Below are positions 15,410-24,687 of a stretch of 64,000 nucleotides of DNA, in pieces. Origin of the DNA: an uncultured Bacteroidota bacterium. GTDB lineage: Bacteria > Bacteroidota > Bacteroidia > Bacteroidales > WCHB1-69. The notes under the pieces are model-generated. The model did no database searches. It was not told the origin of the DNA and worked only from the letters and a program-made list of their open reading frames with translations. Every line of letters begins with the position of its first letter. Within the stretch, counting starts at the first letter, position 1. The position numbers and the translations under genes are program-made. The stretch spans positions 21,067 to 85,066 of the forward strand of contig CADBQG010000003.1 of the NCBI GenBank assembly GCA_902796805.1, given 5' to 3'.

Positions 15410-17107
15410 CTAACCTATCACTTTCTCGGTCTTCTTCATCAGGTTTTTCTCGATGCGGTCGGCTTTGACCACAAAATCGTGGGCCTTGGCAATCATCATG
15501 TCTGCATATTCTTTGTCTTGAAGGGAAGACGCGTTGATTTTCACGTTCAGATATGCGCCGTGGATAGCGGCGCGGGCGCAAAGCACGCCAACGCCGGCAT
15601 CGGAGACGGAGTTCGGGTTTCCCTTGTTTATCATGGCCTCGCAGATTTCGAACACTTTGAATGAAGTCTCGATTGTGCGCATGGGAACCTCGGTGGCGTA
15701 TTTTGTGGCATCTTGTATGGCCTGGGTTCTCGCGGCTTTTTCTTCAGGAGTGCCTTTGGGCAGTCCGAAAGCGCTCATGATGACGTTGAAAGCGTTGGTG
15801 TCCTCGTCAACGAGTGCGAGCAGCTGGTCTTTCACAATCTGGCCTTTTTCAGCCCATTGAGAGAAATAGGCCCATTTGTCGTCCCAGCCTGGTTTGTGCG
15901 ACGACAGGTTTGCCACCATAGTTGCAAGTGCTGCTCCAAGTGCGCCCATATATGCGGATATTGAGCCGCCGCCGGGAGCCGGACTTTCCGATGCGGTCTC
16001 GTCTGTGAAGCCCTTGCAGGTCATGTCGACCAGTTTCTTTGTGGTGTCCTCCTTCTCGAGCAGGTATTCTATGACTTTTTCTTCGGGATTGAAAGGCTTG
16101 AGGTCGTCGAGTCCCATAGATTTGACGGCGATTTTCACGATTTCGCGTTCATCGACTCCGAGTGAGCGTTTCTGTTTTGCGAGGTAGTATTTCCCGGCCT
16201 GGATGAGTACCTTCTTCGGCACGAGACCCACGATTTCGGCGCCGGTTACCCTTACGCCGCGTTTAGCAGCCTTGGCGCAAACCTCATCGAAGGCTACATG
16301 CAGCGGAGTGGCGTTTATATCGGTGATGTTCATCGAGACTTGCGCCACGCCGTATTCATCGATGTACCAGCCAATGGCCTTGGTGCCTTTCAGTGTACCC
16401 GGCAGCATTATCGTGTTGCCGTTTTCATCCTTCATAACCTTGCCTGTAATCTTGTTGCCTTCACGCTTCGGGCGACCTTTCTCGCGCACGTCGAAGGCTA
16501 TGGCGTTGGCGCGCCGTGTGGACGTTGTGTTGAGGTTGTAGTTGACAGCTATGAGAAAGTCGCGGGCGCCTATTGCCGTGGCACCGCTTTTGGCCACGCT
16601 TTCTGTGAACTTCGCAGGTCCGAAGTCAGGCTTCCATTCCTTCGAGACAATCCTCTCCTTCAAGGCCTCGTATTCGCCGTGGCGGCAGTTGGCCAAGTTG
16701 CGCCTCTCTTCCTTGAAAGCGGCGTTTTCGTAGCAATAGACGGGAATGTTGAGTTCCTTGCCGACCCTTTCAGCGAGTTTCCTGGCGTATTCAACAGTCT
16801 CCTCCATCGTTATGTTGGCGATGGGCACCAACGGGCATACGTCGGTTGCCCCGAAGCGCGGATGGTCGCCGTGATGGTGGCGCATGTCTATGAGTTCCTG
16901 GCATTTGGCGATGAACTTCACGGCAGCGTCAACAACGTGTTCCGGTTCGCCTACAAAGGTCACCACAGTGCGGTTTGTTGTCACGCCCGGGTCCACATCC
17001 AGCAATGTAACGCCTTCAGCCTGGCGGATTACGTCAACAACCTGGTTGATGATTTCACTGTTCCTTCCCTCACTGAAGTTAGGAACACATTCGATCAATT
17101 GTTTCAT
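15410..17107 (-). CDS. ftcD: Glutamate formimidoyltransferase / formiminotetrahydrofolate cyclodeaminase
   Basis: A 565-residue fusion enzyme of histidine degradation. Residues 1-~330 are the formiminotransferase (IECVPNFSEGRN, LLDVDPGVTTNRTVVTFVG, HHGDHPRFGATDVCPLVP). It moves the formimino group from formiminoglutamate to tetrahydrofolate. Residues ~365-565 are the cyclodeaminase (SESPAPGGGSISAYMGALGAAL, a four-helix protein with DAGVGVLCARAAIHGAYLNV). It releases ammonia and gives methenyl-tetrahydrofolate. The two-domain form is standard in Bacteroidales. Other hut genes are not in the window. It is the last gene of a minus-strand run with manC, pgk, thyA and mrp, 23 bp after manC. Confidence 0.95.
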   Translation of the reverse strand: MKQLIECVPNFSEGRNSEIINQVVDVIRQAEGVTLLDVDPGVTTNRTVVTFVGEPEHVVDAAVKFIAKCQELIDMRHHHGDHPRFGATDVCPLVPIANITMEETVEYARKLAERVGKELNIPVYCYENAAFKEERRNLANCRHGEYEALKERIVSKEWKPDFGPAKFTESVAKSGATAIGARDFLIAVNYNLNTTSTRRANAIAFDVREKGRPKREGNKITGKVMKDENGNTIMLPGTLKGTKAIGWYIDEYGVAQVSMNITDINATPLHVAFDEVCAKAAKRGVRVTGAEIVGLVPKKVLIQAGKYYLAKQKRSLGVDEREIVKIAVKSMGLDDLKPFNPEEKVIEYLLEKEDTTKKLVDMTCKGFTDETASESPAPGGGSISAYMGALGAALATMVANLSSHKPGWDDKWAYFSQWAEKGQIVKDQLLALVDEDTNAFNVIMSAFGLPKGTPEEKAARTQAIQDATKYATEVPMRTIETSFKVFEICEAMINKGNPNSVSDAGVGVLCARAAIHGAYLNVKINASSLQDKEYADMMIAKAHDFVVKADRIEKNLMKKTEKVIG

Positions 17108-17130
17108 TTTGTCTTGTTATTTTATATAGA

Positions 17131-18225
17131 TTAAACAAATTCTTTGCCAAAATCCACTTGGATGTCGGTCACATATTGCCTTATCTGCTGCTCGTCGGAT
17201 TTTTTGCATATCAGGAGCATATTGTCGTTTTCCACAACTATATAGTCGTCGAGACCTTGTACCACCACAACTTTGTTGCGCGGCATGTTGATGATGCATT
17301 TACTTGACTCGTAAACTTTTACATGGTTGCCGACAACGGCGTTGAGGTTGTCGTCCTTTTTTCTGAGTTCGTACAATGAACTCCATGTACCGAGGTCCGA
17401 CCAGCCGAAGTTCGCCGCGTAAACCCAGATGTTCTCGGCCTTTTCCATGATTCCGTAGTCGATGGAAATCTTGCGGCACACCTGGTATGTACGGTCGATG
17501 AAATCTTCTTCCTGAGGCGTGTTATAGAGACCTTCGCCCTGCCTGAACAGGTCGTAGATATCAGGGAGATGCTGTTTGAAGGCGGCGTTTATAGTTGAAA
17601 GAGAGCAGATGAAAATGCCTGCGTTCCAGAGGAAGTCTCCGCTTTCGAGGAAGCTTTTGGCCATTTCGAGTTCCGGCTTCTCAGTGAAGGTCTTCACAGA
17701 ATATACTGAATGGTTTTCGCTCAAGGCGTTGTCCTCGTCGTACTGGATATATCCGTAGCCTGTGTTGGGTGAGGTAGGCCTGATGCCGATTGTCAGCAAA
17801 TAGGGGTTGGTCTCAGTTATTTCCAAGCCTTTTCCGATGATCTCCACAAACATGTCTTCTTTCTCGATGTAGTGGTCTGACGGGGCCACAACGATGACAG
17901 CGTTGGGATTCTTGGCTTTGATTTTGAAGCAGGCGTAAGCGATGCAGGGTGCAGTGTTGCGGCGATACGGCTCGAGAATGACCTGTTCGTCGGTAAGCTC
18001 TGGAAGCTGCTCCTTGGTGATTTCCTTATAGGATTTGTTGGTTACTATGTAGATGTTCTCTTTGGGGCAAACCTTGGCGAACCTGTTGAAAGTCTTCTGA
18101 ATCAGAGTTTCGCCGTCGCCCAGGATGTCGATGAACTGTTTCGGGGTGTTGCTGTTGCTCACGGGCCAGAACCTGGCGCCCACGCCGCCGGCCATGATGA
18201 TGCAGTAGTAGTTGGGGTTTTGCAT
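17131..18225 (-). CDS. manC: Mannose-1-phosphate guanylyltransferase
   Basis: A 364-residue cytosolic nucleotidyltransferase that makes GDP-mannose from mannose-1-phosphate and GTP, feeding surface glycan synthesis. The N-terminal signature IIMAGGVGARFWPVSNSNTPKQF holds the nucleotide-binding loop and catalytic lysine. LEPYRRNTAPCIAYA and VVAPSDHYI follow, and FGWSDLGTWSSLYEL is the conserved family motif. It is short, lacking the C-terminal isomerase domain of type II PMI/ManC fusions. The start MQNPNYYCIIMAGG is normal. It lies between pgk (19 bp) and ftcD (23 bp). Confidence 0.93.
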   Translation of the reverse strand: MQNPNYYCIIMAGGVGARFWPVSNSNTPKQFIDILGDGETLIQKTFNRFAKVCPKENIYIVTNKSYKEITKEQLPELTDEQVILEPYRRNTAPCIAYACFKIKAKNPNAVIVVAPSDHYIEKEDMFVEIIGKGLEITETNPYLLTIGIRPTSPNTGYGYIQYDEDNALSENHSVYSVKTFTEKPELEMAKSFLESGDFLWNAGIFICSLSTINAAFKQHLPDIYDLFRQGEGLYNTPQEEDFIDRTYQVCRKISIDYGIMEKAENIWVYAANFGWSDLGTWSSLYELRKKDDNLNAVVGNHVKVYESSKCIINMPRNKVVVVQGLDDYIVVENDNMLLICKKSDEQQIRQYVTDIQVDFGKEFV

Positions 18226-18244
18226 TATTGAAGTTGTTTAGTGC

Positions 18245-19438
18245 TTAGTTTTCATTCAAGGCTTTGACACCGGGCAGTTCCTTGCCTTCGAGGTATTCGA
18301 GCATGGCGCCTCCGCCGGTGCTGATGTATGAGATATAGTCGCCGAGGTCGTATTTGTTGATGGCCGCTATCGAGTCGCCGCCGCCGACGATGGAGTATGC
18401 GCCGGCCAGTGTAGCCGCTGCAACGCTCAGCGCCACGGCGCGCGTGCCCTTGCTGAAATTCTCGAGCTCGAAAACACCAACAGGGCCGTTCCACAGTATA
18501 GTGTTCGAGTTCTTGATAACCTGGGCTATGTTCCTGCGGCTCTTGGGGCCTATGTCAAGGCCCTCCCAGCCTTCAGGGATGTTGTTGTCGTTGGGTATGA
18601 GGATGTTGGCGTCGTTGCTGAAGCGGTCGGCGCATACACTGTCCAAGCGAACCACAAAGTTCACGCCAGTCTTGTCAACCTCCTTCAGTATATCCTTGGC
18701 AACGTCAAGCATGTCGGACTCGAAAAGCGAGTTTCCTATTTCGAGACCCATGGCTTTCAGGAATGTGTAGCTCAGTCCGCCGCCCACGACGAGGTTGTCG
18801 ACTTTGTGGAGCAGGTTCTTGAGGATGTTGATTTTCGTGGAGACCTTGGAGCCGCCTATTATGGCGGTGAAGGGGCGGACCTGTCCGTTCAAGGTTTTCT
18901 CCAGGTTCATCACCTCGTTGTACATCAGGAACCCGGCAAAGGCCTTGCCGTTGAAGAAGCGCGCCACAGTGGCTGTTGAGGCGTGTTCGCGGTGTGCTGT
19001 GCCGAAAGCGTCGTTCACATACACGTCGCCCAAGCGCGCGATGGACTCCGCGAAACCGGCATCGCCCTTTTCCTCTTCCTTGTGGAAGCGTAGGTTTTCC
19101 ATGAGCGCCACTTCCCCGGGCTTGAGGTTGGAGCACACTGTCACGGCCTCCTCAGAGAGAACGTCGCCACCGAATATCACATCCTTCTCCAGTATTTCAG
19201 AGACCTTCCCTACGATATGGCGGAGTGAGAATTCGTCTTTAGCCTCTCCCTTGGGGCGACCGAGGTGAGAGAGAAGGATTACAGAGCCGCCGTCGCCAAG
19301 AATCTTGTTTATCGTTTCCCTCGTGCGTTCTATCCTTGTGGTGTCTGTAACCTCGAACTTTTCGTTCAAAGGAACGTTGTAGTCAACGCGAATCAGGGCC
19401 CTTTCGCCTTTAAAGTTATGTTCATTGATGGATTTCAT
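18245..19438 (-). CDS. pgk: Phosphoglycerate kinase
   Basis: A 397-residue glycolytic kinase that transfers phosphate from 1,3-bisphosphoglycerate to ADP. Signatures: RVDYNVPLNEKFEVTD at the N-terminus, LLSHLGRPKGEAKDEFSL, ENLRFHKEEEKG, the hinge IIGGSKVSTKI, and VGGGLSYTFLKA. NGPVGVFELENFSKGT and VGGGDSIAAINKY form the nucleotide site. The length is normal. It lies between thyA (27 bp) and manC in one minus-strand gene run. Confidence 0.97.
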   Translation of the reverse strand: MKSINEHNFKGERALIRVDYNVPLNEKFEVTDTTRIERTRETINKILGDGGSVILLSHLGRPKGEAKDEFSLRHIVGKVSEILEKDVIFGGDVLSEEAVTVCSNLKPGEVALMENLRFHKEEEKGDAGFAESIARLGDVYVNDAFGTAHREHASTATVARFFNGKAFAGFLMYNEVMNLEKTLNGQVRPFTAIIGGSKVSTKINILKNLLHKVDNLVVGGGLSYTFLKAMGLEIGNSLFESDMLDVAKDILKEVDKTGVNFVVRLDSVCADRFSNDANILIPNDNNIPEGWEGLDIGPKSRRNIAQVIKNSNTILWNGPVGVFELENFSKGTRAVALSVAAATLAGAYSIVGGGDSIAAINKYDLGDYISYISTGGGAMLEYLEGKELPGVKALNEN

Positions 19439-19465
19439 AATGATGTTTTTTTGTGAATGAATATT

Positions 19466-20260
19466 TTAAATTGCCACCTCCGCTTTTATGTGCGGGTGGG
19501 GATTGTAATTTTCCAGACTGAAGTCTTCGTACTTGAACCCGAAAATGTCTTTTACGTCAGGATTTATTGACATCTTTGGAAGTTCGCGTGGCTCGCGCCC
19601 AAGTTGAAGACGTGCTTGTTCAACATGGTTTGAATAGATGTGGGCGTCGCCGAGCGTGTGCACGAACTCTTTCGGCTTCAGGCCGCATACCTGCGCCACC
19701 ATCATGGTGAGGAGTGCATACGACGCGATGTTGAACGGCACGCCGAGGAACACGTCGGCGCTCCGCTGGTAGAGTTGGCACGACAAGTGGCCGTTGCTCA
19801 CATAGAACTGGAAGAGGGCGTGGCAGGGCGGCAACGCCATCCTGTCAACGTCAGCCACGTTCCATGCGCTGACTATCAGCCTGCGCGAGTCGGGATTGTT
19901 TTTGATTTGTTCCACAAGGTTGGAAATCTGGTCGATAGTGCGGTGGTCTGGAGCCTCCCACGAGCGCCACTGCTTGCCGTAAACAGGCCCGAGATCACCG
20001 TTCTCGTCGGCCCATTCGTCCCAAATTGACACGCCGTTGTCGTGCAAGTATTTCACGTTGGTGTCGCCGCTCAGAAACCACAGAAGTTCGTGTATTATCG
20101 AGCGAAGATGCAGTTTCTTTGTCGTGAGAAGCGGGAAACCCTCTTCAAGGTCGAAGCGCATCTGATAGCCGAAGACACTGTACGTCCCGGTTCCGGTACG
20201 GTCGGACTTGAAGTTTCCTTCATCCAAAATTTTTTGCAGCAAGTCAAGATATTGCTTCAT
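19466..20260 (-). CDS. thyA: Thymidylate synthase
   Basis: A 264-residue enzyme that methylates dUMP to dTMP using methylene-tetrahydrofolate. Visible signatures are [19 protein letters not shown], the catalytic cysteine in [12 protein letters not shown] (~146), [19 protein letters not shown] and the C-terminal [11 protein letters not shown]. The length equals E. coli ThyA. The gene is 9 bp after mrp. No dihydrofolate reductase gene follows, unlike many thyA loci. Confidence 0.97.
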   Translation of the reverse strand: MKQYLDLLQKILDEGNFKSDRTGTGTYSVFGYQMRFDLEEGFPLLTTKKLHLRSIIHELLWFLSGDTNVKYLHDNGVSIWDEWADENGDLGPVYGKQWRSWEAPDHRTIDQISNLVEQIKNNPDSRRLIVSAWNVADVDRMALPPCHALFQFYVSNGHLSCQLYQRSADVFLGVPFNIASYALLTMMVAQVCGLKPKEFVHTLGDAHIYSNHVEQARLQLGREPRELPKMSINPDVKDIFGFKYEDFSLENYNPHPHIKAEVAI

Positions 20261-20269
20261 GATGTGGTT

Positions 20270-21097
20270 TTATTGGGCTACTTCCAAACTTTCAAGCATG
20301 TCGATTACGTTCGCAAGACTGTCGTTTTCAACATTCTCAATCTCGCCATTGTCGCAAAGTCCGGCCATTTCCGGGTCAACAGGCATCTTTGCCAGAAGTT
20401 TGATTTTGAACTCTTCCGCAACGCTTTCGGCCTTGCTTTCGCCGAACATCGGGATGTTCTCGCCGCAGTGCGGGCATTTAACGTAGCTGTAGTTCTCAAT
20501 CAGCCCGAGTACCGGTATGTTCATCATTCCCGCCATGTTCACGGCCTTGCTCACGATAAGTCCCACGAGGTCCTGTGGCGAGGTTATCATGAGGATTCCG
20601 TCCAGTGCGATGGTCTGGAAAACGGTGAGAGGAACATCGCCGGTGCCGGGGGGCATGTCGATGAGCAAGAAGTCGATGTTTTCCCAAATCACCTCAGTCC
20701 AGAACTGCTTCACCATGCCGGCAACCATGGGCCCGCGCCATATCACTGGCGACTTTTCGTCGGCTATCAGAAGGTTGCTCGAGATGACCTTGATGCCAGT
20801 GGATGTTTCGGCGGGATATACACCCTGTTCCGTACCCCTCACCATTTCGTGCAGATTGAACATTTTAGGTATCGACGGCCCTGTAACGTCCGCGTCCAAG
20901 ATGCCCACGCGATAGCCTTTCCTGCGCAGTCCCACGGCCAACAGGGATGTTACGGAACTTTTCCCCACGCCGCCCTTGCCGCTGACTATGCCGATAACTT
21001 TCTTTATGTTGCTCAATGCGTTAGGACTCTCGTGCATGTCGCGCGAATCGCAGTCCTGCTTGCTGCATCCTTGGCAGTTATGGTTGCATTCACTCAT
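20270..21097 (-). CDS. mrp: Mrp/NBP35-type P-loop ATPase, Fe-S carrier
   Basis: A 275-residue cytosolic ATPase that carries Fe-S clusters to target proteins. The deviant Walker A is GIVSGKGGVGKSSVTS; GILDADVTGPSIPKMF, the switch LIDMPPGTGDVPL and the cluster-binding CPHCGENIPMFG are all present. The N-terminus (MSECNHNCQGCSKQDC) carries four cysteines like Nbp35, instead of the DUF59 domain that precedes the ATPase in many Bacteroidota Mrp proteins. A separate DUF59 protein is encoded at 43125-43421. The ATG at 21097 is used; longer frames cross the promoter box at 21120-21127. It is the first gene of the mrp-thyA-pgk-manC-ftcD run. Confidence 0.93.
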   Translation of the reverse strand: MSECNHNCQGCSKQDCDSRDMHESPNALSNIKKVIGIVSGKGGVGKSSVTSLLAVGLRRKGYRVGILDADVTGPSIPKMFNLHEMVRGTEQGVYPAETSTGIKVISSNLLIADEKSPVIWRGPMVAGMVKQFWTEVIWENIDFLLIDMPPGTGDVPLTVFQTIALDGILMITSPQDLVGLIVSKAVNMAGMMNIPVLGLIENYSYVKCPHCGENIPMFGESKAESVAEEFKIKLLAKMPVDPEMAGLCDNGEIENVENDSLANVIDMLESLEVAQ

Positions 21098-21119
21098 GTC
21101 TGTCTTTTTATAAAACGCG

Positions 21120-21127
21120 CAAAAGTA
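21120..21127 (-). promoter_or_regulatory. -7 box (TACTTTTG) for mrp and following genes
   Basis: The minus-strand TACTTTTG is 22 bp before the mrp ATG. It likely drives the mrp-thyA-pgk-manC-ftcD run. Confidence 0.6.
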
Positions 21128-21262
21128 CAAAAATAAGTGAAATAAGATCAGCCTTGCAGCCATAAAATAAGTGCTGCCAAGAGTTCTGCTTTTCAGCAAC
21201 GGGTTATTTGATGTCTTTTTTGTAATTTCGCGCTTTGTTTTTATAACGGAATTATATCAACA

Positions 21263-23374
21263 GTGAAGAAGTATTTTGTTTATCTGTCAGTGCTTATGAT
21301 TTTTGTAAATGGTTGCAAACAAGAGCATAAAAGCAAGACCCAGGCAATTATAGACAAAGAAAGCCGTGAGGTTCCCGACTTTTCCAAGGGTGTCATGGAT
21401 GAGAAGATTCTGTGGTATCTTGGCCGTCTTTCCGATGTGTGCGTGTCGCCGGACGGCAAGACAATACTCTATGCGGTAACTTATTATGACTACCGCGAAA
21501 ACAAGGGCAACACCGAACTATACACCATGCCCGTTGAAGGCGGCGAACCGGTGCGTGTCACCGTTTCAGAGAATAGCGAGATGCAGCCGGTGTGGCGCCC
21601 CGACGGGAAAAAGGTGGCCTATCTTCTGGCCGGAGACAACGGCACGCAGATTTGGGAAAGCGATCCTGACGGAAAGAACGCCAAGGCTGTCAGCAGTTTG
21701 GACGGCGGCATAGACGGCTTCGGCTACTCTCCCGATATGAAGCGCATCTGCTATTTCAAGAAGGTGCGCCTTGAACCCACCATTGAGGAACTTTACCACG
21801 ACTTGCCTAAAACCAACGCCATGATCTACGATGACCTGATGTACCGCCATTGGAACTACTGGGCCGACGGCACCTACAGCCACCTCTTTGTGGCCGACTA
21901 TCCTTCGTTTGAGAATGCCGTTGACCTACAGGAAGGCAAAAAGTTCCATTGCCCCAACCCTCCTTTCGGCGGCATGGAGGAGGTTTCGTGGCATCCCGAT
22001 GGAAACAGGCTGGTGTTCTGCTGTAAAACCCTCTCAGGAAAGGACTTTGCCGAAAGTACTAATACCGACATATTCCTCTATGACCTGAAATCCGGCACCG
22101 CCGCGAACCTAACGGAGTTCAACAAAGGTTACGACATGGATCCTGTGATTTCGCCCGATGGAAGGAAGATGGCGTGGTGGAGCATGAAGACCGACGGTTT
22201 CGAGTCGGAGAAGCACAGGCTGATGGTATATGACTTTGAGACTGGCAGCCACGAGGACTTCAGCGCTGAGTTCGACCAGGACGCGACCAACTTCTCATGG
22301 AGTGAGGATTCAAGGAAAGTGTATTTCACGAGCTGCAAAGAGGCCACATATCAGATATATTCGCTGGATTTGGAATCCAGGGTTATCGAGCAGATAACCG
22401 ATGGTGATTGTGACTACAACACAGTTGCTGTGGCCTGCAACGGACGACTTGTGGCAACACGCACAACGCACGCGAACCCGTCGGAGATTTTCTCGATAGA
22501 CTTGAAAGACGGGAGTGTAAGTAAGATCTCTTCGATAAACGACGAGGTTCTTGGCAAGATAACACACGGCGAGACTGTGAAGCGCTGGGTGAAGACCACC
22601 GACGGCAAGCAGATGCTTGTGTGGGTGATTCTGCCCCCGAATTTCGATTCAACGAAAAAATATCCCGCACTTCTCTACTGTCAGGGCGGCCCGCAGTTGT
22701 CGGTGAGCCAGTTTTTCTCCTATCGGTGGAATTTCCAGATGATGGCAGCGCACGGCTATATAGTGGTCGCGCCCAACCGCCGCGGAGTGCCGGGGTTCGG
22801 CAGCGAGTGGAACGACCAGATCAGTGGCGACTATGCCGGACAGAACATGAAGGACTATCTCTCTGCCATCGACGATGTGGCCAGGGAACCGTATGTTGAC
22901 AAGGAGAGACTTGGCTGTGTGGGCGCAAGCTACGGCGGATTCTCGGTGTACTGGCTTGCTGGCCACCATGAGAAGCGGTTCAAGACATTCATTGCGCACT
23001 GCGGAATGTTCAATTTAGAGAGCTGGTATGCCACCACAGAGGAACTCTTCTTTGCCAATCACGATATTGAAGGGCCGTATTGGAAGCAGCCGCAGCCCAA
23101 AACCTACAGTTTTTCCCCGCACAAGTTCGTGGGGAACTGGGATACGCCGATACTGGTGATACATGGAGGCAAAGACTTCCGTATTCCTTACACTGAAGGG
23201 ATGCAGGCCTTCAACGCCGCGCAGATACAGGGCATACCGAGCCGGTTTCTCTACTTCCCTGAAGAATGCCATTTCGTGTCGTCGCCGCAGAACTCCATGC
23301 TTTGGCAACGCGAATTCTTCCGCTGGCTCGACCATTGGCTGAAACCCGACACCGAAAAGCAGGCCGCCAGATGA
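21263..23374 (+). CDS. S9-family prolyl oligopeptidase-like lipoprotein
   Basis: A 703-residue exported serine peptidase. The start is GTG at 21263, giving MKKYFVYLSVLMIFVNGC, a lipoprotein signal with cysteine at 18. Residues ~45-430 form a beta-propeller with repeated PDGKxxxY/W motifs (VSPDGKTILYAVTYY, WRPDGKKVAYLL, ISPDGRKMAWWS). From ~450 on is the alpha/beta-hydrolase domain with the nucleophile GASYGGFS, the acid in HGGKDFRIPYTEG and the histidine in ECHFVS. Such DPP/POP-type enzymes trim proline-containing or other peptides in the periplasm or at the surface. The stop overlaps the next gene by ATGA, so the two are translationally coupled. Confidence 0.92.
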   Translation: MKKYFVYLSVLMIFVNGCKQEHKSKTQAIIDKESREVPDFSKGVMDEKILWYLGRLSDVCVSPDGKTILYAVTYYDYRENKGNTELYTMPVEGGEPVRVTVSENSEMQPVWRPDGKKVAYLLAGDNGTQIWESDPDGKNAKAVSSLDGGIDGFGYSPDMKRICYFKKVRLEPTIEELYHDLPKTNAMIYDDLMYRHWNYWADGTYSHLFVADYPSFENAVDLQEGKKFHCPNPPFGGMEEVSWHPDGNRLVFCCKTLSGKDFAESTNTDIFLYDLKSGTAANLTEFNKGYDMDPVISPDGRKMAWWSMKTDGFESEKHRLMVYDFETGSHEDFSAEFDQDATNFSWSEDSRKVYFTSCKEATYQIYSLDLESRVIEQITDGDCDYNTVAVACNGRLVATRTTHANPSEIFSIDLKDGSVSKISSINDEVLGKITHGETVKRWVKTTDGKQMLVWVILPPNFDSTKKYPALLYCQGGPQLSVSQFFSYRWNFQMMAAHGYIVVAPNRRGVPGFGSEWNDQISGDYAGQNMKDYLSAIDDVAREPYVDKERLGCVGASYGGFSVYWLAGHHEKRFKTFIAHCGMFNLESWYATTEELFFANHDIEGPYWKQPQPKTYSFSPHKFVGNWDTPILVIHGGKDFRIPYTEGMQAFNAAQIQGIPSRFLYFPEECHFVSSPQNSMLWQREFFRWLDHWLKPDTEKQAAR

Positions 23375-24501
23375 AGTCAAACCCTTTCAAGCAGTTGAAG
23401 GAACTTTTCCGCGAGAAAACCGGCTGGAAGATCATCGACGGATACCTGCTGAAAAAGATGCTCGGCTCGGTGGTGTTCTCAATAACGCTTCTCATGACTA
23501 TAGTGGTGGTTTTCGATGTTTCGGAGAACATCCAGAGGTTCATGTCGCACAACGTCCCGGCCAAGGAGGTCATAACAGGATATTATCTCAATTTCATACC
23601 CTATTTCATAAACCTTTTCATACCGCTGTTCACATTTATAAGCGTGATATGGTTCACATCGAAACTCTCATCCCACAACGAAATCATCTCCATTTTCGAC
23701 AACGGAATCAGTTTCAACAGGATGTTGGTGCCGTACATCACCGGGGCGATCATAATAATGCTCTTCTCGTTGGTCATGTCGAATTTCATCGTTCCGCGCA
23801 CAAACCGCGAGCTCAACGAGTTCAAGTACAACTTTTTCGGGCGAAGAACATCAACATCGTCATATATTCATATAAAAAACTCCGCGAACAGCTACATTTT
23901 TGTGGAACACTGGGACAAATTGGAGGAGAAGGGCTATTTTTTCACTTTCGAGGAGTTCGACAACAATGCCATAAGGCAGAAGATTTCCGCCAACACCATC
24001 ACCTACAGTGAGGATGACGGTGTATGGACACTGCACAAGTACACTCGCAGGACTGTCGACAGCAGCGGGGTGGAGACAATAGTCACCGGGGAGAGCTTTG
24101 ACACGACTCTGAACATCACGCCGATGAACCTCTATCAGGACGCTTATGTGAGCGAGACGATGTCGTACAGAGAGCTTCGCAGGTTCATCAAGGAAGAGAA
24201 AAAGAGGGGGTCGTCGCTGTTGGCAAACTACCAGATTGAACAGCACAAGCGGTTGGCCAACCCGTTAGGAATAATAATAATGACGTTGCTGGGCGTGAGC
24301 GTGTCGTGCCGCAAGTCGAGCAGAGGGGTGGGAGTGCACATCTTCATAGGCATGGGTCTTGCATTCACCTTCATTTTCCTCCAGCAGATCTCGACTGTTT
24401 TTTCCGTCTCGGGCGGTTTGCCCCCGATATTGGGCACATGGTTTCCCAACTTGATATTTGCTGCTATAACCGTAGTCATGCTGAAAATAACGCCGAAATG
24501 A
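23371..24501 (+). CDS. LptF/LptG-family permease (YjgP/YjgQ)
   Basis: A 376-residue inner-membrane protein of the lipopolysaccharide export transporter. Membrane helices occur near the N-terminus (MLGSVVFSITLLMTIVVVF, INLFIPLFTFISVIWFTS, ITGAIIIMLFSLVMSNFIV) and at the C-terminus (LGIIIMTLLGVSVSC, IFIGMGLAFTFIFLQQI, LIFAAITVVMLKI). Between them is the periplasmic jellyroll region (~130-280). I cannot separate LptF from LptG by sequence alone. The start at 23371 overlaps the S9 peptidase stop; a longer in-frame extension would run back into that gene and is rejected. Confidence 0.9.
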   Translation: MKSNPFKQLKELFREKTGWKIIDGYLLKKMLGSVVFSITLLMTIVVVFDVSENIQRFMSHNVPAKEVITGYYLNFIPYFINLFIPLFTFISVIWFTSKLSSHNEIISIFDNGISFNRMLVPYITGAIIIMLFSLVMSNFIVPRTNRELNEFKYNFFGRRTSTSSYIHIKNSANSYIFVEHWDKLEEKGYFFTFEEFDNNAIRQKISANTITYSEDDGVWTLHKYTRRTVDSSGVETIVTGESFDTTLNITPMNLYQDAYVSETMSYRELRRFIKEEKKRGSSLLANYQIEQHKRLANPLGIIIMTLLGVSVSCRKSSRGVGVHIFIGMGLAFTFIFLQQISTVFSVSGGLPPILGTWFPNLIFAAITVVMLKITPK

Positions 24502-24632
24502 CGCCTGTTTCCCGCAAGTTGTAAAATTATTTCGTTAAAATCTATAATCATTAAATAGTATATATATTTATACATGTATTTTTGAGTTCATATATTTTTT
24601 TCACAACGAAAAAAAGGTATGAGAAAATTTTT

Positions 24633-24640
24633 TAACTTTG
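24633..24640 (+). promoter_or_regulatory. -7 box (TAACTTTG) of the TBDR / giant protein / PorV-like operon
   Basis: A TAnnTTTG match in a very A/T-rich 186-bp gap (24502-24687), 47 bp before the ATG at 24688. It is the only promoter-like element seen for the three genes that run to the terminator at 34452. Nothing resembling a cobalamin or other riboswitch is visible in the gap. Confidence 0.6.
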
Positions 24641-24687
24641 CAGGCTTGTTATAATGTGGAATAGAATTTAATGTTTAATATAAATTA

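Noticed and set aside
16298-17134. A 278-codon frame opposite ftcD
   Set aside because: Shadow of the intact ftcD frame, without motifs or start context.
20042-21136. A 364-codon open frame on the plus strand across thyA and mrp
   Set aside because: Both thyA and mrp on the minus strand have complete motif sets; this frame has none and spans two genes.
21223-21230. Promoter box TAATTTCG before the S9 peptidase gene
   Set aside because: One mismatch to TAnnTTTG and no -33 element at the right distance; too weak to call.
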